Shown here one piece after another: positions 21,574 through 31,620 of a stretch of 64,000 nt of DNA. The position numbers were made by a program, and so were the translations under genes. The stretch covers positions 6,250,420-6,314,419 of the forward strand of contig BFEA01000014.1 in assembly GCA_003427395.1 (NCBI GenBank), in the 5' to 3' direction. Each line of letters begins with the position of its first letter. Positions within the stretch are counted from its first letter, which is position 1. This stretch comes from Chara braunii. Taxonomy: Eukaryota > Streptophyta > Charophyceae > Charales > Characeae. The notes below the pieces were generated by a model. That model had not been told where the DNA came from. It saw only the letters and a program-made list of their open reading frames with translations, and searched no databases.

Positions 21574-21739
21574 GGCAATCCAGTTCTTGGTGTGCAAATC
21601 TACCTCTTCTCCGACGATGTAGGCAACGTGAAGTGTCCTCAAGGCCTTGGAAACCCACCGCAAGCGAACTACAAGTATGCGTTGTGTCATGGTTTGTCGG
21701 GCACAGATGGCCGTTTTAACTTTCCCGCAGTGCCTTGTG
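21574..21739 (+). CDS. NOMO: Internal exon of a NOMO-like (nodal modulator) host gene
   Basis: This is the only apparent host coding sequence I can support. It encodes 55 residues beginning GNPVLGVQIYLFSDDV, then VKCPQG, then YALCHGLSGTDGRFNFP and PCG. The pattern (G-x-P-x-x-G-V, LFS, a pair of cysteines, LCH-x-x-S-x-x-D-G-x-F-x-F) matches one of the repeated beta-sandwich domains of NOMO, an ER membrane protein that partners nicalin and TMEM147 in the BOS complex associated with translocon-linked membrane-protein folding. The exon is bounded by a pyrimidine-rich acceptor ending CAG and by the donor GTAAGT at 21740. Its length of 166 leaves a split codon after PCG. I could not find neighbouring exons, so the introns are long or it is a captured fragment. 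Recognition is by remembered family pattern, not a search. Confidence 0.6.
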
Positions 21740-21745
21740 GTAAGT
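21740..21745 (+). other. 5' splice site after the NOMO-like exon
   Basis: TGTG|GTAAGTATC fits the consensus donor. With the acceptor at 21572-21573 it defines the exon. Confidence 0.65.
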
Positions 21746-21918
21746 ATCTTGACAAGCAGCATAATTTTCATTTTGTTCCTGTTGGCTTTTGTTTCAGGAA
21801 AGCAAGACTTTAGGTTCAAGGCTGTGTTTAACCCTAGATTTTTGGCTTTTTTTTCCTTTTGGTTCTTGCTTTGTTGGGCAAATGATGATGTGGTTAGTAT
21901 TGGTCAAAGGGGCTCATG

Positions 21919-22258
21919 CACGGTTACGATCTGGACGTTCGGACTGCAGTGCTGACGGTCTGGGTCTGGATGTCCGGGTCTGGTGTCCGGATCAACCAAC
22001 CCAACCCCATCCCCAAATAAATCCGACTTAAAAAAAAAAAGGAAAAAAAGATTTTTTTTGGAGCATTGAATACAAAAATCCTCTGGGTGAGGACCATCTC
22101 GAAATTCGTAGCCAAATCCTAGGAAAAAAATATAAAAACGTTTTTTTTTAAATAAAGGGAAGGGGGGTTCTCAATCTGGACGGTCTGGAGCAGTCCACCA
22201 GACACAGGTCCGGCTGGACGTCTGGGCTGGTGGGGTGTCTGGGTCCGGCGTAACCATG
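21919..22258. mobile_element. hAT-like MITE in the putative NOMO-like intron
   Basis: Termini are CACGGTTACG and the complement of CATGGTTACG. The flanks are GGCTCATG (21911-21918) and GGCTCAAG (22259-22266), an 8-bp target duplication with one mismatch. Both subterminal zones are rich in CTGGACG, GTCTGG and GTCCGG; the centre is A- and T-rich. There is no coding capacity. The TIR beginning CA and the 8-bp duplication fit the hAT superfamily. Confidence 0.75.
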
Positions 22259-22364
22259 GGCTCAAGGCTCCATTCTATTTCTGTTTTCTTTTTTTTTTTT
22301 CTTTTCTTTTTTTGCCAGCACTTTCCTAACAATAATAGCTGTTTAACCTGGGCAGGTGTCCCTG

Positions 22365-22576
22365 GTGTGAAGATAATGTGTTCTCCTTCCAAAACAGGAT
22401 TTGAGCTTGGAGCACAACGATCTATTTTTGGTTGTTATTACAATCCTGGCCAATCTTCCAGTGCACCCGGGTGTGAAGACAATGTGTTCTCCTTCCAAAA
22501 CAGGATTTGAGCTTGGAGCACAACGATCTATTTTTGGTTGTTGTTACGATCCTGGCCAATCTTTCAGTGCAAATTC
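22365..22576 (+). repeat. 106-bp direct duplication at an LTR boundary
   Basis: Two copies (starting at 22365 and 22471) of a block containing CTCCTTCCAAAACAGGATTTG and ending in the first bases of the TGTTACGATCCTGGCC LTR. The duplication therefore includes the LTR boundary and arose after that LTR inserted. Confidence 0.88.
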
Positions 22577-24317
22577 TTGAGTTAGTACAATTCCGTCCAG
22601 TTGCAAAATGTGAGGAACGAGCCCTCAAGTGGCCCTATCAGACATCACATTGTCCTGGGCTAAGGCCCCCAACAAGCCAAGTGCCCGCCCTAAGTGAAGG
22701 CGGGCCTGAATATTCGTCAAAGGCAGAATTCCACATTTCCATATGGGGGTATTCAGGCTCTCGTAGCACGCCAGTTGGTTGGGAAGACGCGTGAGCCTAA
22801 CAACTCTGCGGCATACAGTTGGCCCAGGCCTTGACAGTTGCACGTGGGCACACGTACACAAAGCAGGGCCGATAAATTGAGAAGCAGGCCTTCGGCCTTT
22901 GCAAAAGCAGTACTGCCAATGCACCTGCCCGGGGACCCTGCACAGATGCCGCAAACAGCCCAAGTCTGGAAGACTCAGGCCGTGCCCAACTGAAAAGGGC
23001 CCAGGCCCTCAACTGTAAGTCTTGGGCCTGGGCACAGGGTCTGAGGCCCAACCGGAAGCTACTGGAAGCTTCCAGCCAGGCCACACGCAGCATCAAGCAG
23101 GCTGACACTTCCATAAAGGAAGTGAGGCAGCTGAGGCCAGGCATTCTGGCCAGCGCTGGCAATGCGGAAGTGCTGTTGCGCTTCTGCTTGATGCTGCGCT
23201 AATGCCAGGGGCGCTGCCGGAGCGCTAGGTGGTGAGTGGGGTGCTGCAGGGCAGCGGGGCGCAGGCAGCCATAGTCGGGCTGCTAGGCGCCAGGGGGTAC
23301 AGCGGATGATCGAGTGGTCTTCAGGGAGTGAGGCGCTGTGTGGGATAATCAAGGTCTGATTGAGGGTGTCGAGATACGTACCTGGTGCATGAAGAGAGGT
23401 CGCCGATGGTGTGGACAGTCATGTACATTGGTCTTCGTGAGCCGAAGTGATCCTGTTGTGTGAACCAGCTGTAGAGTAGGATAGTGTGGTCGAGTAGGCT
23501 GGGCGCTGTGCGCCAGACAGAGAGAGCAACTCTGGAAACTGTGTTGGTGTGGCCTACGGGCTTGGACATTGGCTCAATACTTCATTGTATTGCTCTTTAT
23601 GGATGGTTTTCTCGGTGCATTTGTACTCTCTACTTGGGATACTACTACTTGCTCAGCTGTGTGATTTCGCAACTTGGTTTTATGTATATCGCTCACACTC
23701 ATATTCCTTGCAAAAAGAAATGAATGAGCTTGAGAGGAGAGAGAGGGAAAGAAGAAGAAGAAGAGGATGTACACAGGCAAAAGACCAATGCTAATTCCCT
23801 CTTCTTGTCGCCAACCAATTCCTCCTCTGTTTCTGCACCTGTCTTATTCAAACAATAAATAATAATAATAATAATGATGATGATGATGAATGGCTGAACC
23901 CAAGAATCAATGTCCGCATCCCTCTACCGCCATCACAACAAGAGGTCCACCATAGCCATGGCAGCCCTTCTCTCTCCTCTTCATCCAGGCCAAGGCTACT
24001 AAGAGCTTTGCCCTGATGTGCAAAAGACAACACACCTCTTCCTCTCAGGCCGCCATGCCTGACTCTGCCTCGAAGCTTCTTGATGCAGCTCTACTCCAAC
24101 GGGGGCTTCCCAGATGCAGTGCCCACCAAGATGATGAAGATGGCGTACACCATACCCAGGTAAGTACCCCTGGCGCTCCCCTCTCCTAGTCCCCTTCCTC
24201 CTCCTCCTCCTACCCGAGCTCCTCCACCATCGCCAAGGTTGAGAATTGGGTGCTGCAGCAGCGTGGCTCCAAACTTGCATGCAGCAAATGAGGAGGATCT
24301 CTTTGCTCCTCCTAGAG
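22542..24317 (-). repeat. LTR fragment of the element G family, split by a solo LTR
   Basis: The parts 22542-22608 and 23713-24317 together align with the element G LTRs (shared GATCCTGGCCAAT, CCGTCCARTTGCAAAA, AAATGAATGARCTTGAGAGG and CCACCATAGCCATGG). The interruption at 22609-23712 is a separate insertion. It is cut on the right by the start of a second copy at 24325. Only the LTR is present, with no PBS or pol. Confidence 0.85.
22609..23712 (+). repeat. Solo LTR, TGTGAGG family, with 4-bp target duplication
   Basis: TGTGAGGAACGAGCC at the start, CATATTCCTTGCA at the end, 1104 bp. The flanks are AAAA on both sides. Removing it restores TTGCAAAAGAAATGAATG, which occurs uninterrupted at about 24386-24403 in the neighbouring copy of the same host repeat, so the insertion is proved within the window. 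It contains a U3 stem-loop (22684-22707) and a GCAGCCATAG motif. Confidence 0.93.
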
Positions 24318-24324
24318 ATATAGC

Positions 24325-24915
24325 TGTTATGATCCTGGCCAATTTCGAAGTACAAATTCATGAGAAAGCACAATGCCGTCCAATTGCAAAAGAAATGAAT
24401 GAAGTTGAGAGGAGAGAGAGGGAAAGAATAAGACAAAGAAGATGTACACCAGCAAAGACCAACGATAATTCCCTTCTTCTCACCAACCACTCTCCTCCTC
24501 CTTTTCTCCTCCCCTCTTTATTTCACAATAAATAATAATAATAAGTTGAATGGCTGAACTAGAATCAATGTCCGAATCCCTCTTCTGCTGCAGGTACAGC
24601 ATGAGGTCCACCATAGCCATGGCCACCCTTGTTCTTCCACCTCACTGAGGCCGAGGCTATGGCAGACTACTAGGGCCTTGCCCCGATGTGAGACAACTCA
24701 AAGCAGCTATGGCTGCTTCATCTCAGGCCGCCATGTCTGGCTCTGTCTCGAAGCTTCTTGATGTCGCTCTACCCCAACGGGGGCCTTCCAGATGCAGCGC
24801 CCACCAAGGTGATGAAGATGGCATCCACCACAGCCAGGTAAGTACCCCTGGCGCTCCCCCTTCCTAGTTCCTTCTTCCTCCCCCTTCCTAGTCCCAGCAG
24901 CGCTGCTAGCTCCCT
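24325..24915 (-). repeat. LTR fragment of the element G family
   Basis: A second copy directly adjacent to the first, starting TGTTATGATCCTGGCC. It ends near 24915, where RT coding of element K begins in the same orientation. It carries CCAGGTAAGT at 24834 antisense to the LTR. Confidence 0.82.
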
Positions 24916-24917
24916 CG

Positions 24918-25480
24918 CTGCTCCGCCAAGCGCTCCAACCGCACGGTGGCTTGCGCATTCGTGAGGCCGAAGGGCATGACGGTAAATTCGCACAGCCCAT
25001 TGCGCGTCTTGAATGCGGTCTTGTGCTAGTCCGCAGGATTGACCTGAATCCAGTGGTAGCCAGACTTGAGATCGATCTTGGAGAAGACCTTGCACCCACC
25101 TGCAGCATCAAGCAGGCCATTGATGCGTGGCAATGGATATGCATTTTTTCTTGTGATGCAGTTTAGACCGAGGTAATCAACACACATTCGGAGCTTACCT
25201 CCTTTCTTTGGGACAAACAAACAGGTGCACCGAATTCAGATTCGCTTGGCTTGATCCACCCTTTGTCAATCATCTCATCAATTTGCCTTCAACTCGGATC
25301 CCATACAGTACACATAGCCCTTCGGAGGAACTGCGCCGTCGACCAGCTCAATCGTGTGTTTGACCGATCACGTGGGGAATCCACGCGGTCCGGCCATAAC
25401 TTCTGGAAATCGGTTGAGGAAGCTTTGGATGTTTCGTGGGATTTTTGGGGGTGGGGGATCAGAATAAGGATCACCTATAT
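24918..25480 (-). pseudogene. Element K reverse transcriptase N-terminal part
   Basis: Minus-strand blocks in order: a GAVPPKGYVYCMGSEL-type entry segment with a stop, KGGSSQAN-type finger text, [56 protein letters not shown] with a stop, and [16 protein letters not shown]. It ends before the YxDD motif at the junction with the LTR fragment. The frame is broken at least three times. Confidence 0.85.
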
Positions 25481-25769
25481 CAGGCCACAGATTAGTAGTG
25501 AAGGCAACTAAATCTGAAGTAGAATCATTTGGACTACAAATGGATGGAAAAGCAGAAATACTAGAAGTAGGCACAACAGACGAAGTAGAATTAATACTAG
25601 CCGCAAAGTAGAAGGCGCATGAGTAAGATGAACAAAAGCAACAAGCTCTTCCTCCTTATGCTCGCACCACTTCTTGTAGAATTGCATTGCATTGATCAAC
25701 GTTCCACGAAGTATCATGCACCGTTCATTCCCCGAAGTATCATGCACCACAAAATGATCAACGTTCCAC
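25481..25769 (-). other. Decayed protease-RT spacer of element K
   Basis: No continuous frame. A short minus ORF (25508-25750) shows CEHKEEELVAFVHLTHAPS. By position this is the protease-RT connection, but I cannot confirm it from motifs. A small direct repeat (about 20 bases containing AAGTATCATGCACC) is at 25711 and 25735. Confidence 0.4.
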
Positions 25770-26078
25770 TCAGTCCACTTTCATTGGGACGGTAGCCAGC
25801 TTAACCCCAAGGACTGTGTCAAAAGGGCACTTGTGAAGTACACAGAAGTTGAGTGCATGTGTGACAGCCTTATCTTTGTCAAAGGTAGTGTGCACACCTT
25901 TGACCACATGCATGGAGGATACAACTTCTTTGTTGCATCTTGGGTCTGACAAGGGGCCTGCAACTCCACTTGCTTCATTCCCAAGCCCACCTTGCGTACC
26001 ACGTGTGGAGACAGTAGTCACGCCACAATCAACCCAGACACGAAGGTAGCGGTGGTTGATGAGGAGTTTTAAGAAGAA
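25770..26078 (-). pseudogene. Element K protease-like region
   Basis: A minus frame contains VVKGVHTTFDKDKAVTHALN and FCVLHKCPFDTVLGVKLA. The latter resembles the FDxILGMDWL motif at the end of gypsy proteases. A parallel frame gives SPHVVRKVGLGMKQVEL, so a frameshift lies in the middle. The D-S/T-G motif is not clearly preserved. It lies between the zinc knuckle and RT as expected. Confidence 0.6.
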
Positions 26079-26579
26079 TTACTCCTTTTCCTCTTGAACA
26101 CGGTAATGTTTCATCTCAGCCCAATGCTCTAGGTGGTAGTGGAAGTTAACAATCTCGGACTCCTTCCAAGGCTCAACATAGACAACATTATACGCATCAG
26201 CCTTGGAATCAGCGGACGATGGGGCTTCAAGAGAGGACTGTTGATTCACTAAACTTTTACGTACTTGACAGTCTCCCTTGTTGTAGAGGGTGTTGATGCC
26301 ATCTCTATGACTGATTCTCGTTTCCGTGTAGCTTGTAACAATCTTGTACTTTGTGGTGTGGTTTCTGGCAATGCAGGCAACCCCCTTTCTTGAGCTTAAC
26401 CCTCCAATCATTTTCAATGATCCAGAGGGCAACCTAAGGTTTGGTTGTTCCATTCTCCGGTTTCGTTGTGATTTTGGCTCCCTTGGGAAGTTGAATATAG
26501 TTCCTCCCTGAATTCTTCTTCGGTCCCTTTCCATTGACAGTCTTTTTAGAGGCAGTAAATTTTTCCTCTTCGTGGTTAG
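26079..26579 (-). pseudogene. Element K gag C-terminal part with zinc knuckle
   Basis: The minus strand contains KFTASKKTVNGKGPKKNSG and, in an adjacent frame, CLHCQKPHHKVQDC at 26338-26379, a perfect C-x2-C-x4-H-x4-C knuckle. The upstream part of gag lies beyond the solo LTR, at 27710 onward; joining the flanks with one copy of the 4-bp duplication keeps an open frame across the junction. Confidence 0.8.
26338..26379 (-). other. Element K gag CCHC zinc knuckle
   Basis: CLHCQKPHHKVQDC; all four zinc ligands present. Confidence 0.88.
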
Positions 26580-27709
26580 TGCAAGGAATATGAGCGAGAG
26601 CGATAGACAGAAATCCAAGTTGCAAAATCACGAAGCAGTCCAGGTAGTCATGTACCAAGCAGAGAGCACAATGCACCAAGATACCAACGAAATAAGAGCA
26701 ATACAATGAACTCGTATGCCAATGTTGACGCTCTCTAGCCACACCAATACAGTATCCAATGTCGCTCGTACTGTATGTCGCTCAACGTCCAACCTACACT
26801 ACTCAACCTATCTACACGTATCTTCTTTCATGCAACCAGATCACATCGAAGTTGAGGACCAATGTATGTGACGTTATTGCCAATACCGGCCGCCAGCATA
26901 CACCAGGTGCATTCTCTCTCCTCCCCCCATCCCACCTTGACTCCCCGTTGCATGCGCTTCCTACTCGAAAACTACCATCGCCATCACCTACACCCGCATG
27001 CTTGGCCCGACTATGCACCACACTGAGATTTTCTGTTGCCGACGCAGCGCCCTCTCACCTCCTGCCCCGTGTGCGCCCTGGCCTTCTTGCATAGCGCAGC
27101 TTCGCAAGGCGTAGCAGCAGTGTGGCCGCATTGCTTGCTCAGGCCAGAATGAGGCTGCTTGGGCTAGGCACTTTCCTTTATGGAAAGTGCGATGTTGTGT
27201 CTGGCTGCATGGGCCTGGCCTAGGAAGTTTTCAGTAACTTCCAGTCGGGGCCCAGTGTCTATGCCCAGGCCCACCTCTGTTGTTACGGGCCTGGGCCCTT
27301 TTCAGTTGGGCATGTGCAGGCATCTGTCCAGACTCCAAGTGATTGCTGCATTCTCATTGGCTCGTGGAGGTTGTGTGATGACAATGCTGCTTTTTCATTC
27401 GTCCACGACCACTGCAGGATGTGTCGACCTCCCACTGTGTGTGCGCAGGGCGCAACCAACTGGGGCCCTAGGCTCAACTGTGCAGCACAATTGTTGCTTC
27501 TGGAGGAGCCAGGAAAGGCTCATGTTGCTTTGTAACCAACTGGTGTGTGCTGCAATTGTTGGATACCCCACATATGGAAAAATGTCGAGAGGAGGCCTCG
27601 CGTGGATATTCAAGCCCGCCTTCACTTAGGGTGGGCACAGTGCTTGTTGGGGGCCACAGCCCGGAACACTTGCATGCTTGTAGGGCTCCGTGAGGGCTCA
27701 ATCCTTGCA
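26580..27709 (-). repeat. Solo LTR (TGNGAGG family) inside element K gag
   Basis: The sense strand runs from TGCAAGGATTGAGCC to ATATTCCTTGCA, 1130 bp. The flanks on the sense strand are TTAA and CTAA, a 4-bp target duplication with one transition. No PBS or polypurine tract adjoins it. It aligns with the LTRs at 22609 and 58280. Confidence 0.9.
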
Positions 27710-28375
27710 TTAACGCCAAACTCGTGGGCTGAAGAGGTATAGGCTGTATCAACGTCCTGTTCCTGGACGTCACCAAGAGTGGGGTCATTTGCATTGGCCT
27801 CCTCATCAGCCTCCAGCAGGTCGTGCACAACGAAGTGGTTGCAACTTCTAGACCGCGTGCCTCGTATGGGTTTTTTCCTGGTTGCTGTGGAAATGAGGTT
27901 TGTGGCCCCGAGACGGACTACATCTCGCATGAGGGTAAACCAGTCCGTATGTCCAATGAAATCCCTTCCTAGGCGATTTGTGAAGGTAGTGAGAACCGTC
28001 CCTCGTACTACGGCCAAGCATGATTATTCCATCATCTCTAATCTAGGTTTCTCAAATATCTTACTCAGGTAGGACTGAAGGCTTTCAATGGAGCTTGACC
28101 ACTTGCTGCGTTTGATGCTGTCAAGCTGGCTCCTTGCTCGTGCAACAGCGTGTGGATTTTTATACTGTTTAACTAACAGCTCTTCAAGTGCGGCAACCGG
28201 CGTGGCTTTAAGCCATCATGTGAAATCGATCTTTTCGGAATTCCAGCCCGTTCAGATTGGACTTCTAAGAAGCTGCGTACGATGGGTTCGACATTCATTC
28301 CCATGAGAAAGGACTGAGTCTTTGCCCGAGTTCCCTGTATCTCAAACAAAATCGTTCAGTCATCTCTAATCCAGA

Positions 28376-28770
28376 AGTTGCAAACATCTTGTTCGAAAGG
28401 AGGCCTCACGTGGATATTAAAGCCCGTGTTCACTTAGGGTGGGCGCAATGCTTTGCTGGGGGCCGCACCCCAGAACACAGGCATGTCTGTAAGGGGCCCG
28501 TGAGGGCTCAATCCTCGCATTAGTGTCAGACTAGTGGGCTAAGGAGGAACAGGCTGTATCAACGTCCCGTTCCTGGTCGTCACCAAGAGTAAGGTTATTT
28601 GCGTAGGCCTCCTCATCAGCCTCCAGCAGGTCATGCACAACAAGCAGTTGCGACTTCTAAATTGCCTGCCGCCTGTGGGCTATTTGTTGCCTGCTGTGGA
28701 AACGAGGTCTGTTGGCTCGAGATTGTTAAGTCGTCTCTAATCTAGGAGTTGCAAACATCTTCCTGAGGTA
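28376..28770 (-). repeat. Duplicated LTR-gag junction segment in element K
   Basis: Parallels 27570-27900: both contain the first about 150 bases of the TGNGAGG LTR joined at the same base to the same gag text (..TTAACGCC / ..TTAGTGTC). The gag duplication therefore happened after the solo LTR insertion and carried part of the LTR with it. Confidence 0.8.
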
Positions 28771-28871
28771 GGACTGAAAGCTTTCCATGGAGCTTGACCA
28801 CTTCTTGCGCTTGACGTTGTCAAGCTGTCTCCTTGCCCGTGCAACAACGTGTGGATCCTTATATTGTTTAA

Positions 28872-29446
28872 GCCACCAGTCCCCGCGGCGTTAAAAAATC
28901 GGGGGGACCAGTAACACACGGTGATGAAGGCTACCGGTAGGACCGTGTGGAGGACCGACTTAGTGGCAAAAATGGAAATTGCGCTGAATCACTGTGGCAA
29001 TTTATTTCGTCGTCAAAACAATTTATTTATTTTTTGATATTTTTCCTCAAAAGATCACGACCAAATCTATTAGGACACCAATTTTCACAAGTTGTTTTGC
29101 CTTGGTCTGAGCGAAAAGAAATCACTGAACTTTTCCATTGTCCCAATAGGTGGTGGAGTGACAAAAATGGAAACTAAGCCGATTCGACGCATCAATTATT
29201 TTCACTATCTAAAGTTTTTTTTTTCATTTTTTTGATATTTTTCCTGAAAAGATCTCGACCTAATCTATCGGATCCAAAATTTTCAGATTTTTATGTGCAT
29301 TGTTCGGGTCTCGAAAAATCACCAAAGTTAGTGTTTGAAAATTGTGCAGCTGGACCCGCTGGTTGCCTGTTGGTCCGCGCCCCCCATCCAAATGTGCCGC
29401 ATACTCACCGGAAAGCTCATTTTCGGCTGGCGGGGGGACTCGTGGT
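28872..29446. mobile_element. TTAA-flanked MITE inside element K gag
   Basis: Termini are GCCACCAGTCCCCGCG and the complement of ACCACGAGTCCCCCCG, with TTAA on each side (28868-28871 and 29447-29450). The same gag site without an insert occurs at 28169-28172 in another duplicated gag unit, so the insertion and the TTAA duplication are shown within the window. Inside are two copies of a block of about 195 bp containing GATATTTTTCCT. TTAA duplication is typical of the piggyBac superfamily, but the terminal bases are not the classic piggyBac ones, so the class is tentative. Confidence 0.82.
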
Positions 29447-30839
29447 TTAACTAACAGTTCTTCAAGTGCGGCAACCGGTGTGGCTTTAAGCCATTTTGTC
29501 AGGTCGATCTTTAGAATCCCAACCCGTACAGATTGGACTTTAAGAAGTTGCGTATGACGGGTTCGGCATTCATTCCCATAATAACGGACCGAGTCTCTGT
29601 CCGAGTTCCTTGTACCCGTTCAGTCATCTCTAATTCAGGAGTTGCAAACATCTTGTTGAGGTAGGACTGAAGGCTTTTCATGGAGCTTGACCACTTGTTG
29701 CGTTTGACGTTGTCAAGCTGGATCCTTGCCCGTGTAGAAGCGTGTGGATCAACTAATAGTTCTTCACGTGCAGCAAGCGGCGTGGATTTAAGCCATCGTG
29801 TCAAGTCCATCTTTGGAATCCCAAACCGTACCGATTGGACTTCTAAGAAGCTGCGTACAACGGGTGAAACATTCATTTTCATGATAAACTGAGTCTATGT
29901 CGGAGTTCCTAGTACCTCAAAGTAAGCTCTCATGGAGCTGATCCAGGATTCGATGTCGTCCTTGGCGTAGTACGCAGACGGTATCTGTTTGCTTTCTGGT
30001 CCACATAGGAATCGCCGTAGTTGGTACCATGACCTGCTGGTTCTGATCTTGGGGCTGAAGCAGTTGCAGCAATTCCCGCATTGTTGCTTGCTGCAGCAAC
30101 AACGGAATATGCACCTACTGCAGGTCTCGAATGGCTTGCAATCACACTCAAAGAATAGAAGAAGATACGGTAAGAGAGGCAAGACTAGTTTCAATAGCAA
30201 CTCTGAACCAGAGGGTAGAAGAAAAGGACCAGGCTTTTCGGCCTGTTGCAGTGCAGCCACCTCTACCGTGAAGTCACGGTACTTGCAAGTCATATCAGTC
30301 AGATCCTCGTAAAGTTTCTGCAATTTTGCAAAGATTTCGGAGACCCGACTGGTATGATCCTCAAGGTTATGGACTTTAATGATAACGGTGAGGATATGCT
30401 GCAACTGTTCCTCAAACTGTTCTATGATCAGTGAGGGAACAGTTTCCAAGATGGACTACTGACTTGCGAGCAACATTTTCTTCCTTTCCTCCTCCGTCTG
30501 CTGTTCCCTTTTGAGGGCACTATCGTAGAGTGCCCGCAGATGCGGTTTCTCCGCCGCATTATCTGCATTCAGTAAGGCCTGCCACTGGGCTGAGGTTAGG
30601 TGTGGCTGGGCCATTTTTGCACCGTTACCGTCAACAGATTGGTTGGAGAGATGCAAGCCAGCCAAGGAATCAATCAGACTCTCAAGGGTTGCACTCTCTG
30701 TTTCGCTTGGACGAGTGCTCTGCTTCCCAGTCCTTGTCCACTCGAGACGGTGTTGGCAAGGACCGGATCCGATCACTACTGCCAATTCGGACACAATTTC
30801 CCTTGAGATTAACGATGGCGAGACTAAATGAGAAGACAT

Positions 30840-31620
30840 CGGAGCCGAAAGGTTGGAAAGACGTGATTAACTGAACAAAGGGGAGTTATTTATGAAGACA
30901 CCTAATTTTTTAGTGGCCAGAGAATATCTAAAAAAATTATGATAAAAGAGGAAAGCCGAGGGACGTCGGGCGAGTGACGGGAAGTAGAGACTAGAACTCA
31001 CACTAGAGCTTGGGACGACGTGTGAGACGAAGAGAGTCGTCTAGTTCTTGCTGTAAGTGTTGGGCATAAGTGAAGGACTACGGACAAAAGCCGAGGAAGA
31101 TACTAAGGCGACATCGATTGAGCCCCCGACATTCGAGCCATGAGTGGGCACTCGGGAAAAGCTCCGGGCCTAGAACTGAAAGGGAGGGACTGTACATGTT
31201 TTGGTACCGAGCCTCTACATTTTTCGACACCGGGCCTGGTTGATTTTTGCATGTGACCTTTCGGGGCCCAAATGGGCCCGGTGTCGAGTGGCCAAATCCA
31301 GCCGGCCTCCCGGAATGAGGGAATTATGGGCCTACATCTAGTGAAGCTAACCATTTCTGACAATGAGAGTGACAATCAAGAAACGGGAAAACAGGGCACT
31401 CGCATTGAACCCCGTTTTCCGTTTTCACGACCATGTATATTAGACCTACTATTATGGCGAATATCATATTGATTTATTTTGATTCTGGAGCCCCCTTAAC
31501 GGAGCAATTTTGACCTCATGTTCATCGCCACTGCTGCTCGGCCTCGGCCACATGCATGGGACTTTGCGCGAACGATTTTGCGGTGTCAAGTGGAGGTGGT
31601 ATTTACCTTATTTTTGCGAT
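30840..31620 (-). other. Upstream region of element K, no gene seen
   Basis: Non-coding, just upstream of the element K gag start; probably its leader or LTR, but no PBS or LTR end could be recognised. A block GCATGTGACCTTTCGGGG at 31248 recurs with one change at 38566, on the far side of element G. Confidence 0.45.

Larger units (their letters stand above)
27710..30839 (-). pseudogene. Element K gag N-terminal and middle part, internally duplicated
   Basis: From the right: AKMAQPHLTSAQWQALLNAD and ALKREQQTEEERKK, one stop (a CAG-like codon now TAG), then EQFEEQLQHILTVIIKVHN and YAKDDIESWISSMRAYFEVL, a retrotransposon capsid-like segment. Next come repeated copies of a block containing WLKSTPLAAREELLV, RIQLDNVKRNKWSSSMKS and LNKMFATPELEMT, present about three times (29511-29882, around 28760-28860, around 28030-28200). 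The final part is CNHFVVHDLLEADEEANAND. A TTAA-flanked MITE (28872-29446) splits one duplicated unit. Stops and frame changes are frequent. Confidence 0.8.

Noticed and set aside
21790-21830. Next NOMO exon after the TTTTGTTTCAG acceptor
   Set aside because: The following frame does not resemble the domain continuation and no donor was convincing.
23321-23569. Small ORFs inside the solo LTR
   Set aside because: LTR sequence is non-coding and the frames are not shared between LTR copies.
26812-27094. 111-residue plus and 69-residue minus ORFs
   Set aside because: Both lie within the solo LTR and are not conserved in the other copies.
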